Under the pieces are notes generated by a model. It was not told where the DNA came from and ran no database searches. It was given only the letters and a program-made list of their open reading frames with translations. This document shows, piece after piece, positions 18,002 to 25,795 of a stretch of DNA of 64,000 nucleotides. Both the position numbers and the translations under genes were made by a program. The stretch's first letter is position 1; each line of letters begins with the position of its first letter. The DNA is from Flavobacteriaceae bacterium (GTDB lineage Bacteria; Bacteroidota; Bacteroidia; Flavobacteriales; Flavobacteriaceae): positions 1-64,000 of the forward strand of contig JAQWFW010000032.1 in the NCBI GenBank assembly GCA_029238515.1, written 5' to 3'.

Positions 18002-19048
18002 ATGCCAAAAAGTAGTCTTTCTTACCCCAAAGTATGTAAACATAAAGACGGTCGATACTATGTAGATTTCAATCTCAATTCTAAACGTTATCGGTTGTTT
18101 AATGGTAAGCGTATTAATTCGTCTCTCGCTCCTAATTCCTATCCTACTAAACTAAGACGTAGTAAAGCTATTCTGTTAGCTGATGAGGTCTATCGTTATT
18201 TAGTCTCTAATAATTACTCATTTAATAAACCCTTAACGACTCTTGAGCTGTTTGATAGTCTTATAGAAGCTAAACTAAAAGAGCCTCTGTCTGTATCCTA
18301 TAAAAAGACGCTTAATGTACTGTCTTGTTGTTTAAGAGAAGAGTTAATTAGTAGGGGTTCTATTTCTATTCGTTTCTTACACAATATCCCTTTAAAGTAT
18401 GCTAATAACACCTCTTACAATACAGCTAGAAGACACTTAAACGTACTGGTTAATTGCTTGGCTGATAATGGTTTTACTATAGAGCGGATGACTTTAAAGA
18501 CTCGTAAACAGACTGAAACACTGCATAAGCCTATTAGTGATGTTAAAGGACTATTAGATGAGGTGTATAAGTTTAATAAGAACTTGCATCTATGCTGTCT
18601 GTTAACATACTGCTGTTTACTAAGACCTCATCAAGAGATTAGACGTTTAAAGTGGGGTGATTTTAATACGGATCTATCACTTATTAGACTCTCTGGAGAT
18701 AAAGTAAAATCTAAGCGTAATAGACTTGTGCCAGTACCTCAAATAGTACGCTCATATCTTAGTAAATCAGATGACAACTACAATATTTTTACTGGTGCTG
18801 AAAAACCTTACAATAGCGACTACTTTAAGACCCTTTTTAGACGATTTAAACGCAGCAATAAATCAGTTAATGAAAGTATAACACTCTACTCTTTTAGACA
18901 CTCTGGGGCTATAGAAATCTTTAAGAGAACAGGCTCAATTACCAAGCTACAGAAAGCTATGGGACATTCATCTATAAACGTATCTCTAACCTATTTAAGA
19001 GGTTTAGAAATAGCTGAATTAAAAGAAGAAGATATGCCTATGGTTTAG
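18002..19048 (+). CDS. tyrosine recombinase / site-specific integrase
   Basis: 348 residues. A SAM-like core-binding domain spans about residues 78-170 (LTTLELFDSLIEAKLKEP onward). The catalytic domain follows, with the first Arg in LLRPHQEIRRLKW (about 209), a Lys-rich hairpin (GDKVKSKRNRLVPVP), Arg299 in TLYSFRHSGA, His322 in MGHSS and the nucleophile Tyr331 in LTYLRG. The first residue of the usual HxxR motif is Tyr296, an accepted variant. It is the only recombinase intact in the window and lies just inside the left direct repeat. It most likely mobilises the 17.9-21.8 kb segment. A chromosomal XerC/D role is unlikely given the N-terminus and context. Confidence 0.93.
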   Translation: MPKSSLSYPKVCKHKDGRYYVDFNLNSKRYRLFNGKRINSSLAPNSYPTKLRRSKAILLADEVYRYLVSNNYSFNKPLTTLELFDSLIEAKLKEPLSVSYKKTLNVLSCCLREELISRGSISIRFLHNIPLKYANNTSYNTARRHLNVLVNCLADNGFTIERMTLKTRKQTETLHKPISDVKGLLDEVYKFNKNLHLCCLLTYCCLLRPHQEIRRLKWGDFNTDLSLIRLSGDKVKSKRNRLVPVPQIVRSYLSKSDDNYNIFTGAEKPYNSDYFKTLFRRFKRSNKSVNESITLYSFRHSGAIEIFKRTGSITKLQKAMGHSSINVSLTYLRGLEIAELKEEDMPMV

Positions 19049-19057
19049 TAAACTAAA

Positions 19058-19795
19058 TTAATCTTCAATACTAATTTTATAAGTCCAAAGAACATTTTGA
19101 TAAATGTAATTAATTGTGTTATTATCAGGATAATTTATATATATATCAGACTCAGATAAAGCCTGACCTGTACCATAATCATATAGCATTTCATAATATC
19201 CATCTTGTACAGAATAAGTTCCGTACATTGGTTCTTGCGGACATTCTGGGTCAGGATTATTTGAATAGTCTGCATAAAAATAATCTGTAAATGTTCCGTC
19301 TTCACGGAATTCCATATAGAGCCCAGGACAATAAATTTCATTATTATAATATATAATATCTCCTGATTCATATTCCGCAGAATAATAATTCCAATTATTT
19401 ACTATTTGACTTTCCTCTTCGCTGGCTAGTCTACCTTGTAAATTTCCGTTTCTATTATTTACTGTGTATGAACCTAAACTTGATTCATTATTTAAATTAC
19501 CATTAATATTACCTACAACGTTTCCTGAAGTTATGGAAGCTATTAATTCTCCATCTTCATTTACAGAACCTGAAAATGAATAAATCTCATTATAATCTTT
19601 GGAAGTAAAACTACCTAGTAATGTTCCTGAATCTTTTACAGTTAAAGTCCAAGTTCCGTTATCTTCACCAGTAATATCACCCGACCACAAACCCTTAAAC
19701 TCTGATTCAACAGATTGGAAGCTTTGGTCTAAGGGTTCATCATCACTACTACAAGCGAAGATTAATAAAGCCGAAAGTAAGAGTAGTTTTTTCAT
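19058..19795 (-). CDS. lipoprotein, beta-rich, integrative-element cargo
   Basis: 245 residues. The signal ends at a lipobox (LLIFAC, cysteine at about 15), followed by the SSDDEP tether common in Bacteroidota surface lipoproteins. The middle (GLWSGDITGEDNGTWTLTV, GSFTSKDYNEIYSFSGSV, ISGNVVGNINGNL-like) resembles lipocalin-like or META-like beta sheets. The C-terminal half is rich in Tyr, Asp and Asn. No family is firmly recognised. It is convergent with the integrase (9-bp gap) and 12 bp downstream of another lipoprotein gene in the same direction. Confidence 0.7.
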   Translation of the reverse strand: MKKLLLLSALLIFACSSDDEPLDQSFQSVESEFKGLWSGDITGEDNGTWTLTVKDSGTLLGSFTSKDYNEIYSFSGSVNEDGELIASITSGNVVGNINGNLNNESSLGSYTVNNRNGNLQGRLASEEESQIVNNWNYYSAEYESGDIIYYNNEIYCPGLYMEFREDGTFTDYFYADYSNNPDPECPQEPMYGTYSVQDGYYEMLYDYGTGQALSESDIYINYPDNNTINYIYQNVLWTYKISIED

Positions 19796-19807
19796 ATATA
19801 ATTTAGT

Positions 19808-21250
19808 TTACTTGAAATCTAAAAATTTATTATATATATATCCTGTTTTTTTTCCTTGTATTATTTTAGCCCACTCCACTTTTTTTGTAATTTCTAAATC
19901 ATTAATTGATATAGGTACTGTTATTTTTTTGCCTTGTCCTATTGAGATATTAACCATCAATTCATAATCGCCATTTGTGTCAATTATCTCAACTGATTTA
20001 TGTTTGTTGAAAGTGTACTCATAATCATCTTTTTGTAATGTTATTTTTTTATTTAGTGTTCCATTTTTAGCCTCAGTTAAATCAACTGTTATTGATTCAA
20101 CAAACGCTACCTCCTCATTAAGCCTTAGTTTTCCAATAATATTGTCAGAAATTTCGGGAGTTGATCTAAAATTTAGGTTGTCAACATTTATGAATGCTCT
20201 CTTAGATATTTGCGACTGTGGATTTCCAATATCATTAATACCTTCATCTGTATTACTGAATTTACCTTTTTCAATATTTTGCGCTACAATCTTTTCAGCA
20301 GAATTAAGTCTAAAAAAATCTTGAACAATATCTTTTTGTTTTCCCTCTAATTTATATGTTCCGTAGTAGCTGTTTTTATCATTTCCAAACCAGTATCGTA
20401 TGTAATTTCCAAAATCTGTTCCTTTTCCGTTTTCGTCTGTCAATGTAATTTGTAGTTTTGAACCCTTACCAAAGTTTTTATCAAAGCTAATCCTACCACC
20501 ATTAGCACTACTACTGAAACCAGTTGCCTTCCACTCTAAAACATTAAAATTTTCCTCATATTTATTTGTTGCGTTGAAAACGTAAGGGTCAGACAATTCG
20601 TAAACTTCGTCGGCAGTTGTTTTTTTGTAACTGTAACCATTTAGCCCTCCATATCTTACCATAAACCTATAGCCCTCTTCATACTTATAAAATTTCATAC
20701 TACTTTTTTTATTCATTAAATATCCCGTAGTATTCCATCCACCGTCCACAACAATGTTGTCAATAGTATTGTAAAAATCATCTTTTAATTTAAGGAACTT
20801 TTTAACCTGACTAATGTAATATTTTGCTTGAAGTATTTTATTGTTATTATCTTTAATTTCACTGAATTTCAAATTAATTAATGAGTCTCTAACATTATAT
20901 TTAACAAGGCTATCGTTAAGAGTTAGAATTTTAGTTGAAATGCTGTCAGCTATTGACATATTTCTTTCAATAGTGTTGATTTTTTGTAGAATATTTGCAT
21001 AAGATGGTTTAAACATCCAATAATCATTTAATGACTCCGCATATTCTCTTGGTGTTGAGTCATTAGCTATTACATCAAATTCTTTTATACTTACATCTTT
21101 TAGATAATATTTAAAAGTGGTGAAGTGTGAGTTATATATTTTATATTCTTTGTTGATTTCTTTTTTGAAAGAACTAATGGCTTTTTCTTCCTTTGTTTGA
21201 CAGGAAATAATAAATAAAAAAGCTAACGTTAATAAAAAAATCCTTTTCAT
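19808..21250 (-). CDS. lipoprotein with bacterial SH3-like domain, integrative-element cargo
   Basis: 480 residues. The lipobox is LFIISC (cysteine near 17). An N-terminal helical, Lys/Glu-rich region reaches about residue 145. A middle region carries the Gly-rich strands VDGGWNTTGYLMNKK and FMVRYGGLNGYS. From about residue 365 there is an SH3b-like stretch (INVDNLNFRSTPEISDNIIGKLRLNEEVAFVES), often a peptidoglycan- or ligand-binding module. The C-terminus ends GKKTGYIYNKFLDFK, typical of SH3b domains. The gene is lower in GC than its chromosomal neighbours by eye. It is probably co-transcribed with the 19058 gene. Function is unknown. Confidence 0.7.
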   Translation of the reverse strand: MKRIFLLTLAFLFIISCQTKEEKAISSFKKEINKEYKIYNSHFTTFKYYLKDVSIKEFDVIANDSTPREYAESLNDYWMFKPSYANILQKINTIERNMSIADSISTKILTLNDSLVKYNVRDSLINLKFSEIKDNNNKILQAKYYISQVKKFLKLKDDFYNTIDNIVVDGGWNTTGYLMNKKSSMKFYKYEEGYRFMVRYGGLNGYSYKKTTADEVYELSDPYVFNATNKYEENFNVLEWKATGFSSSANGGRISFDKNFGKGSKLQITLTDENGKGTDFGNYIRYWFGNDKNSYYGTYKLEGKQKDIVQDFFRLNSAEKIVAQNIEKGKFSNTDEGINDIGNPQSQISKRAFINVDNLNFRSTPEISDNIIGKLRLNEEVAFVESITVDLTEAKNGTLNKKITLQKDDYEYTFNKHKSVEIIDTNGDYELMVNISIGQGKKITVPISINDLEITKKVEWAKIIQGKKTGYIYNKFLDFK

Positions 21251-21280
21251 AATATTTAATTTTCACTAAAATTAAAAAAA

Positions 21281-21311
21281 ATATTCTAAAGTATTAGTCC
21301 AAGTTTAGTAC
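21281..21311 (+). repeat. 31-bp direct repeat, copy A
   Basis: ATATTCTAAAGTATTAGTCC followed by AAGTTTAGTAC. Copy B at 21651-21681 differs at only four positions and lies 370 bp away. Copy A is 30 bp upstream of the SH3 lipoprotein start. It may derive from the recombinase gene relic in which copy B lies. Confidence 0.65.
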
Positions 21312-21347
21312 TTTAAAGATTTAGATAGTTTTGGAATTTCTTGAATT

Positions 21348-21482
21348 TTATTTTGCAGAATTGTAATTATCAACCCAAGTTTGTAAATTTTCTTTAACTA
21401 AACTGTGTGTCTCCCAAATTTTCTTTTCACGACTTTTAAATAAACCTTTAGGTTTTGGAGGAAGTTCAAACCCCCAGAAATC
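21348..21482 (-). pseudogene. C-terminal fragment of an unidentified gene
   Basis: Too short for the ORF track. The minus strand reads 45 codons without a start: DFWGFELPPKPKGLF, KSREKKIWETHSLVKENL, QTWVDNYNSAK, then TAA. The amino-acid composition is protein-like. The reading breaks off where the opposing recombinase relic begins near 21483, so two gene fragments are joined here. The family is not recognised. Confidence 0.5.
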
Positions 21483-21650
21483 TATAACCAAGTTTCTTCT
21501 AAAATTAAGGGTGATATTGATATTTTAAATGAGGAGCTGTCCAATATCACGTTTAGTCTATCGAACTACGAAAACTACATTGACGAATCACTTGAATTAG
21601 TCAATGATTTCAGAGGAATTTGGGAAAAAGGAGATATAAAACTAACAAAA

Positions 21651-21681
21651 ATATTTCAAAGTATTAGTCCAAGTTTGATAC
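21651..21681 (+). repeat. 31-bp direct repeat, copy B
   Basis: ATATTTCAAAGTATTAGTCC followed by AAGTTTGATAC. It lies in frame inside the recombinase relic (KIFQSISPSLI). See copy A at 21281. Confidence 0.65.
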
Positions 21682-21733
21682 ATCTTAGCGCAGTAGCTTT
21701 GGAACAAAGCGTGTTGAGAAAACAACTAAAAGC

Positions 21734-21755
21734 AAATGTCTGTCAAATGTCTGTC
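21734..21755 (+). repeat. tandem 11-bp repeat
   Basis: Two perfect adjoining copies of AAATGTCTGTC, just before the right 57-bp repeat. Adjacent short iterons near an att site can be recombinase or accessory-factor arm sites. Confidence 0.6.
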
Positions 21756-21768
21756 AGTTTTTAGTACA

Positions 21769-21825
21769 TTTGAAGAGTTCTTTGAGATGTTTAAAATGAA
21801 AGTAGTGGAGTGCTTTTAGGTGCTT
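21769..21825 (+). repeat. right imperfect direct repeat (candidate att site)
   Basis: Ungapped match to 17902-17958 (48/57). It lies 89 bp from the 3' end of tRNA-Ala, with the tRNA terminator between. Together with the left copy it bounds a 3.9-kb segment that contains the recombinase. Confidence 0.7.
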
Positions 21826-21853
21826 TTCGAAACGTGGTTAGAGTGAGTGTAAG

Positions 21854-21876
21854 AAAAAACCCACCTGTTTGGTGGG
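21854..21876 (-). terminator. terminator of tRNA-Ala
   Basis: On the minus strand: CCCACC-AAACA-GGTGGG followed by TTTTTT. It stands about 40 nt after the tRNA 3' end. The stem-loop matches that at 16778-16794 in all but one loop base. Confidence 0.85.
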
Positions 21877-21913
21877 CTTTGGTTAAACTTATGCAGTGTA
21901 GCGGTAACACTAG

Positions 21914-21987
21914 TGGAGAAGATCGGATTCGAACCGACGACCTCTTGACTGCCAGTCAAGCGCTCTAGCCAACTGAGCTACATCCCC
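21914..21987 (-). tRNA. tRNA-Ala (GGC anticodon)
   Basis: The minus strand gives a cloverleaf with acceptor GGGGATG/CTTCTCC, including the alanine identity pair G3-U70, anticodon loop CTGGCAG (GGC) and T-arm GTCGG-TTCGAAT-CCGAT. A U6-U67 mismatch is present in the acceptor stem. The discriminator is A and CCA is not encoded. Confidence 0.95.
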
Positions 21988-22156
21988 TTTTTATAATCCT
22001 CCATAAGTCTTAAAAGGCACTTACGAAAATACAGTTGCAAATTTATAATATTATTAGCATTTATTTGGCACGCTTAAGGCACTAATTTAATTGATATTGC
22101 CTTATCGTTGTTTCTCATGCTTTCTATATATAATCTAAAATTGAAATTGAATTTAA

Positions 22157-22164
22157 TATATTTG
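22157..22164 (+). promoter_or_regulatory. -7 promoter element of the esterase gene
   Basis: TATATTTG is a full match to TAnnTTTG and ends 20 nt before the ATG. No convincing -33 TTTG at the right spacing. Confidence 0.5.
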
Positions 22165-22184
22165 AATTAAAAACAATTAACCAA

Positions 22185-23087
22185 ATGAAAAAACTACTCA
22201 TACTTTTTTCCATTTTTGTTTTTACTTGCAGCAACGACACAGAGAGTCTGCTTGCTCCATCTAATGCAGTAGAATATGGGATTAAAGAATACGGTATACT
22301 ATTTCAAGGACTAGACAGAGATTACATTGTATATGTTCCAGAAAGTTATCAGCCCGAAACCCCATCGCCACTGTTGTTTGTATATCATGGATTTGGTGGC
22401 AACAACGAAAGCATAATGAATTATACCGGATTTAATGAAATTGCAGATCAAGAAAACTTTATTATAGTTTACCCTCAAGGAAGCAACTTTTTGGGAACAC
22501 CACATTGGAATGTAGGTGGGTGGACTGTTGGAAGCACTACAGATGATGTCGCATTCACCAATTTTCTGATCAATACCGTCTCAGAAAATTACAGCATCAA
22601 TAGCGATAGAATATACGCCACAGGAATGTCTAATGGTGGATTTATGAGCTTTTTGTTGGCTTGCCAAATGAGTGATCAATTTGCTGCGGTGGCTTCCGTT
22701 ACGGGTTCTATGACCCCCGAAACCTTAAACGAATGTAGTCCTGTGCGTGCAGTTCCTATTTTACAAATTCACGGTACTAATGACGTGGTTGTCCTTTACA
22801 ATGGGATCCAACCATGGAACACCCCCATAGATAATGTGCTCAATTATTGGGCTGATCACAATAATTGTAATACAAGTCCGCAAATCATCAGTTTGGATGA
22901 CGTAGACACAAATAATGACATTACAGTAGACCAAATCACATATAGCGATGGAACCAACGGAACTGTCGTAAAGCACTACAAAGTGTATGGAGGAGAACAT
23001 TTTTGGTTTGCCAATGCAGACATCAAATCCAGCGAGTTGGTTTGGAATTTTTTCTCTACTTACGATCTAAATGGTGTGATTGATTAA
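22185..23087 (+). CDS. lipoprotein esterase of the PHB-depolymerase / feruloyl-esterase (LpqC) type
   Basis: 300-residue alpha/beta hydrolase. A signal peptide with a lipobox-like FTCS (Cys near 15) suggests membrane anchoring in the periplasm or on the surface. The oxyanion region is VYHGFGGNNES. The nucleophile Ser is in GMSNGG (about 148). The Asp is likely in HGTNDVVV (about 199) and the His in GGEHFWF (about 271). The family cleaves short polyester or phenolic ester bonds; the substrate cannot be read from sequence. It is monocistronic, with a perfect TATATTTG box upstream. Confidence 0.85.
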   Translation: MKKLLILFSIFVFTCSNDTESLLAPSNAVEYGIKEYGILFQGLDRDYIVYVPESYQPETPSPLLFVYHGFGGNNESIMNYTGFNEIADQENFIIVYPQGSNFLGTPHWNVGGWTVGSTTDDVAFTNFLINTVSENYSINSDRIYATGMSNGGFMSFLLACQMSDQFAAVASVTGSMTPETLNECSPVRAVPILQIHGTNDVVVLYNGIQPWNTPIDNVLNYWADHNNCNTSPQIISLDDVDTNNDITVDQITYSDGTNGTVVKHYKVYGGEHFWFANADIKSSELVWNFFSTYDLNGVID

Positions 23088-23126
23088 TACTAACACAATG
23101 AAATGAAAGTTGATTTGAATTTTACG

Positions 23127-23134
23127 TATTTTTG
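23127..23134 (+). promoter_or_regulatory. -7 promoter element of the MATE gene
   Basis: TATTTTTG matches TAnnTTTG fully and ends 17 nt before the TTG start codon, which supports that start. Confidence 0.5.
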
Positions 23135-23151
23135 AATTCAATTTTAGCGCC

Positions 23152-24486
23152 TTGAACAAATCCATTAGCAACAAACAAATCAACAGACTGGCCATCCCAG
23201 CCATAATTGCTGGAATTTCTGAACCCATACTATCGTTAACCGATGCCGCCATTGTTGGACATATCCCCACCAACGCCACCGAATCACTAGCAGCAGTGGG
23301 TATTGTGTCTTCCTTTTTGTCGATGCTTATTTGGGTTTTAGGTCAATCGCGTTCAGCCATTTCGGCTATTATTTCTCAATACTTAGGTGCCAACAAACTC
23401 CATGAAGTAAAACGACTTCCAGCACAAGCCATAGCAATCATCATTACGCTAAGCTTACTTGTATGTGCCACTACACTCCCTTTTTCCGAAAGTATTTTTA
23501 AGTTCTATAACGCCAAAGATCTTTTACTCGATTACAGTGTGGAATACTACAATATCCGCATCATTGGATTCCCATTTACGCTGTACACCTTTGCTGTTTT
23601 TGGAATCTTTAGAGGGCTTCAAAATACATATTACCCTATGATCATTGCCATTGTTGGTGCAGTTATTAATATTGTATTAGATTTCATTTTAGTTTATGGA
23701 GTTTCTGGAATAATTCCTGCACTTAACCTCAAGGGTGCGGCTATTGCTAGCGCATTTTCACAACTATTAATGGCTGGAATGGCTTCTATTTTATTATTGA
23801 AAAAAAACCCTATCTCACTAAAACTTGTTTTGCCCTTCAACAAAGAATTGCCAAATTTTTTACAAATGATTGGCAACCTCATCATTCGAACTCTGGCCTT
23901 AAATCTGGCCTTATATTTTGCCACAAGCTTTGCAACAGATTATGGCGCCGAGTATATTGCCGCATACACCATAGCGATAAATTTATGGTTTTTTACGGCT
24001 TTTGCCGTAGATGGTTATGCAAGTGCCGGAAACATTATGTCGGGCAAGCTTTTCGGCGGAAATCAAATCAAACTTTTGGTAGCACTTAGCAATCGCCTTC
24101 TAAAAAGAGCTTTAATAGTGGGGGTCATGATGGCTGCATTAGGCGCACTTTTTTATGAGCAACTAGGGTCTTTGTTTACTACAGAAAAAGCAGTACTTAC
24201 CGAATTCTACAAAGTGTTTTGGATTGTACTCCTGATGCAACCTTTCTGTGCTTTGGCCTTTGTGTTCGATGGTATTTTTAAGGGTTTAGGGGAAATGAAA
24301 ACACTGAGAAATGTATTGGTACTTTCAACAGTTTTGGTTTTTATACCAGCGCTTTTTATTGGTGATTATTACGAGCTAAAACTGCATGGTATCCTTCTTG
24401 CATTTACATTTTGGATGATTGCACGTGGTATACCACTTATTGTAAAATTTAGAAAACAATTTTTACCCCAAATTCAAAACCACTAA
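23152..24486 (+). CDS. MATE-family multidrug/cation exporter
   Basis: 444 residues with twelve predicted hydrophobic helices in two similar halves. The N-terminus ISNKQINRLAIPAIIAGISEPILSLTDAAIVGHI is the family entry helix pair (quoted by pattern; it begins at residue 5). The start codon is TTG: no ATG fits the conserved N-terminus, and a perfect -7 box stands 17 nt upstream. MATE proteins export cationic drugs using Na+ or H+ gradients; the DinF-like branch is the closest look. The queD-like gene follows in the same direction. Confidence 0.9.
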   Translation: MNKSISNKQINRLAIPAIIAGISEPILSLTDAAIVGHIPTNATESLAAVGIVSSFLSMLIWVLGQSRSAISAIISQYLGANKLHEVKRLPAQAIAIIITLSLLVCATTLPFSESIFKFYNAKDLLLDYSVEYYNIRIIGFPFTLYTFAVFGIFRGLQNTYYPMIIAIVGAVINIVLDFILVYGVSGIIPALNLKGAAIASAFSQLLMAGMASILLLKKNPISLKLVLPFNKELPNFLQMIGNLIIRTLALNLALYFATSFATDYGAEYIAAYTIAINLWFFTAFAVDGYASAGNIMSGKLFGGNQIKLLVALSNRLLKRALIVGVMMAALGALFYEQLGSLFTTEKAVLTEFYKVFWIVLLMQPFCALAFVFDGIFKGLGEMKTLRNVLVLSTVLVFIPALFIGDYYELKLHGILLAFTFWMIARGIPLIVKFRKQFLPQIQNH

Positions 24487-24491
24487 CTTTG
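24484..24491 (+). promoter_or_regulatory. -7 promoter element before the queD-like gene
   Basis: TAACTTTG, a full TAnnTTTG match, overlaps the MATE stop codon and ends 33 nt before the next start, so the downstream pair may have its own promoter. Confidence 0.4.
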
Positions 24492-24524
24492 CATGAAATT
24501 AACGAATAAACGCAACATCCATCA

Positions 24525-24977
24525 ATGGGGAATATTAGAATCACAAAACAATTTTCATTTGAAACAGGTCATGCATTATATGGGTATGATGGGAAATGCA
24601 AAAACGTCCATGGTCATAGCTACCGATTGGACGTCACTGTAATTGGCCGCCCTATTGCTGACGTATCAAATGTGAAGTTTGGAATGGTCATTGACTTTTC
24701 AGATTTAAAAAAAATTGCTAAAGAAGAAATTGTAGATATTTTTGACCATGCCACTGTGTTCAACAAAAACACCCCTCATGTAGAATTGGCCAAGGAATTG
24801 GAGTCAAGAGGGCACAACGTTTTGTTGGTTGACTATCAACCTACAAGTGAAATGATGGTATTGGATTTTGCAGAGAAAATCAAAAAAAGACTACCTGAAA
24901 ACATTAAATTACATGCCCTAAAACTTCAAGAAACAGCTACAAGTTTTGCAGAATGGTTTGCAAGTGATAACGAATAG
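24525..24977 (+). CDS. queD: 6-carboxytetrahydropterin synthase / 6-pyruvoyl-tetrahydropterin synthase family
   Basis: 150 residues. Zinc ligands are His16 (FETGHAL) and His29/His31 (NVHGHSY). The catalytic Cys25 is in GKCKNVHGH. Other markers are DFSDLK, FDHATVFN and a LQETATSFAEW tail. QueD makes 6-carboxy-5,6,7,8-tetrahydropterin from dihydroneopterin triphosphate in queuosine synthesis; the Cys before the HxH motif supports the QueD/PTPS-I type. The lpxH-like gene overlaps its stop codon by 1 nt if GTG is used as start. Confidence 0.87.
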   Translation: MGNIRITKQFSFETGHALYGYDGKCKNVHGHSYRLDVTVIGRPIADVSNVKFGMVIDFSDLKKIAKEEIVDIFDHATVFNKNTPHVELAKELESRGHNVLLVDYQPTSEMMVLDFAEKIKKRLPENIKLHALKLQETATSFAEWFASDNE

Positions 24978-24982
24978 TGTAT

Positions 24983-25753
24983 ATGAATACCATTAATATT
25001 GCTAAAGACAAAAAAGTCTATTTTACGTCTGATCATCATTTTGGAGCACCCACTAGGGCTGCTTCAAAACCGAGGGAAGAAAAATTTGTTTCCTGGTTAG
25101 ATAGTATTAAAAAAGATGCTGAGGTACTTTTCGTTTTAGGAGACTTGTTTGATTTTTGGTTTGAGTACAAGCATGTGATTCCAAAAGGATTTACAAGGGT
25201 TTTGGGGAAATTGGCAGAACTGAGTGATTCTGGGATAGATATCCACTTTTTTGTTGGCAATCACGACTTGTGGATGAATGGATATTTTGAAGAAGAGTTT
25301 AATATTAAAGTGTACCACAGCCCTCATCAATTTAAACTCAACGATAAGACTTTTTTTATTGGTCATGGAGATGGGCTTGGGCCGCATGACAAAGGATATA
25401 AACGGGTTAAAAAAGTGTTTAAAAATTCATTTTTTAAATGGATTTATCGTTGGCTCCACCCAGATATTGGGGTGCGCTTTGCACAATATCTTTCTGTAAA
25501 AAATAAGCTTATTTCTGGCGATGAAGATATACGTTATACTAATGACAATGATGAGTGGTTGGTACAATACGCCCAACGAAAATTAATAGACAACCATTTC
25601 GATTATTTTGTTTTTGGACACCGCCACTTACCTTTAGAAATTCAATTAAACCCTAATTCCAAATACCTGAATCTTGGAGATTGGATTACACACTTTACCT
25701 ACGGAGTTTTTCATGATGGAAAACTCGAACTGGAAAAATTTAAGGATGAATAA
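24983..25753 (+). CDS. lpxH: UDP-2,3-diacylglucosamine diphosphatase
   Basis: Lipid A pathway hydrolase giving 2,3-diacylglucosamine-1-phosphate. Calcineurin-like metallophosphatase motifs occur in order: FTSDHHFGAP (residue 14), LGDLFDFWFEY (about 53), VGNHDLWM (about 92), GHGDGLGPHDKGY (about 128) and FGHRHLPLE (about 210). The ORF track begins at a GTG at 24977, which overlaps the queD stop; the ATG at 24983 (MNTINIAKDKK) is preferred. LpxH and LpxH2 are close; Bacteroidota enzymes are usually filed as LpxH-type. Confidence 0.9.
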   Translation: MNTINIAKDKKVYFTSDHHFGAPTRAASKPREEKFVSWLDSIKKDAEVLFVLGDLFDFWFEYKHVIPKGFTRVLGKLAELSDSGIDIHFFVGNHDLWMNGYFEEEFNIKVYHSPHQFKLNDKTFFIGHGDGLGPHDKGYKRVKKVFKNSFFKWIYRWLHPDIGVRFAQYLSVKNKLISGDEDIRYTNDNDEWLVQYAQRKLIDNHFDYFVFGHRHLPLEIQLNPNSKYLNLGDWITHFTYGVFHDGKLELEKFKDE

Positions 25754-25795
25754 TCTTAAGACGAAACTACTTTTTTATTAATCAAAACTTGTACA

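Larger units (their letters stand above)
21483..21764 (+). pseudogene. C-terminal relic of a large serine recombinase
   Basis: A 94-codon open stretch without a start codon, ending at TAG (21762-21764). It reads YNQVSSKIKGDIDILNEEL, then NYENYIDESLELVNDFRGIW and EKGDIKLTKIFQSISPSL. The coiled-coil helix followed by the W-x-K-G-D type segment is typical of the C-terminus of Bacteroidota resolvase/recombinase (zinc-ribbon) proteins. The catalytic Ser domain is absent. This points to a second, decayed mobile element at the right end of the island. The assignment rests on remembered family patterns. Confidence 0.55.

Noticed and set aside
18002-21764. Transposon or insertion sequence
   Set aside because: No DDE transposase and no terminal inverted repeats seen; the recombinase is of the tyrosine type.
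17902-21987. Integration into the 3' end of tRNA-Ala
   Set aside because: The direct repeats contain no tRNA sequence and lie beyond the tRNA terminator; no duplicated tRNA tail was found at the left end.
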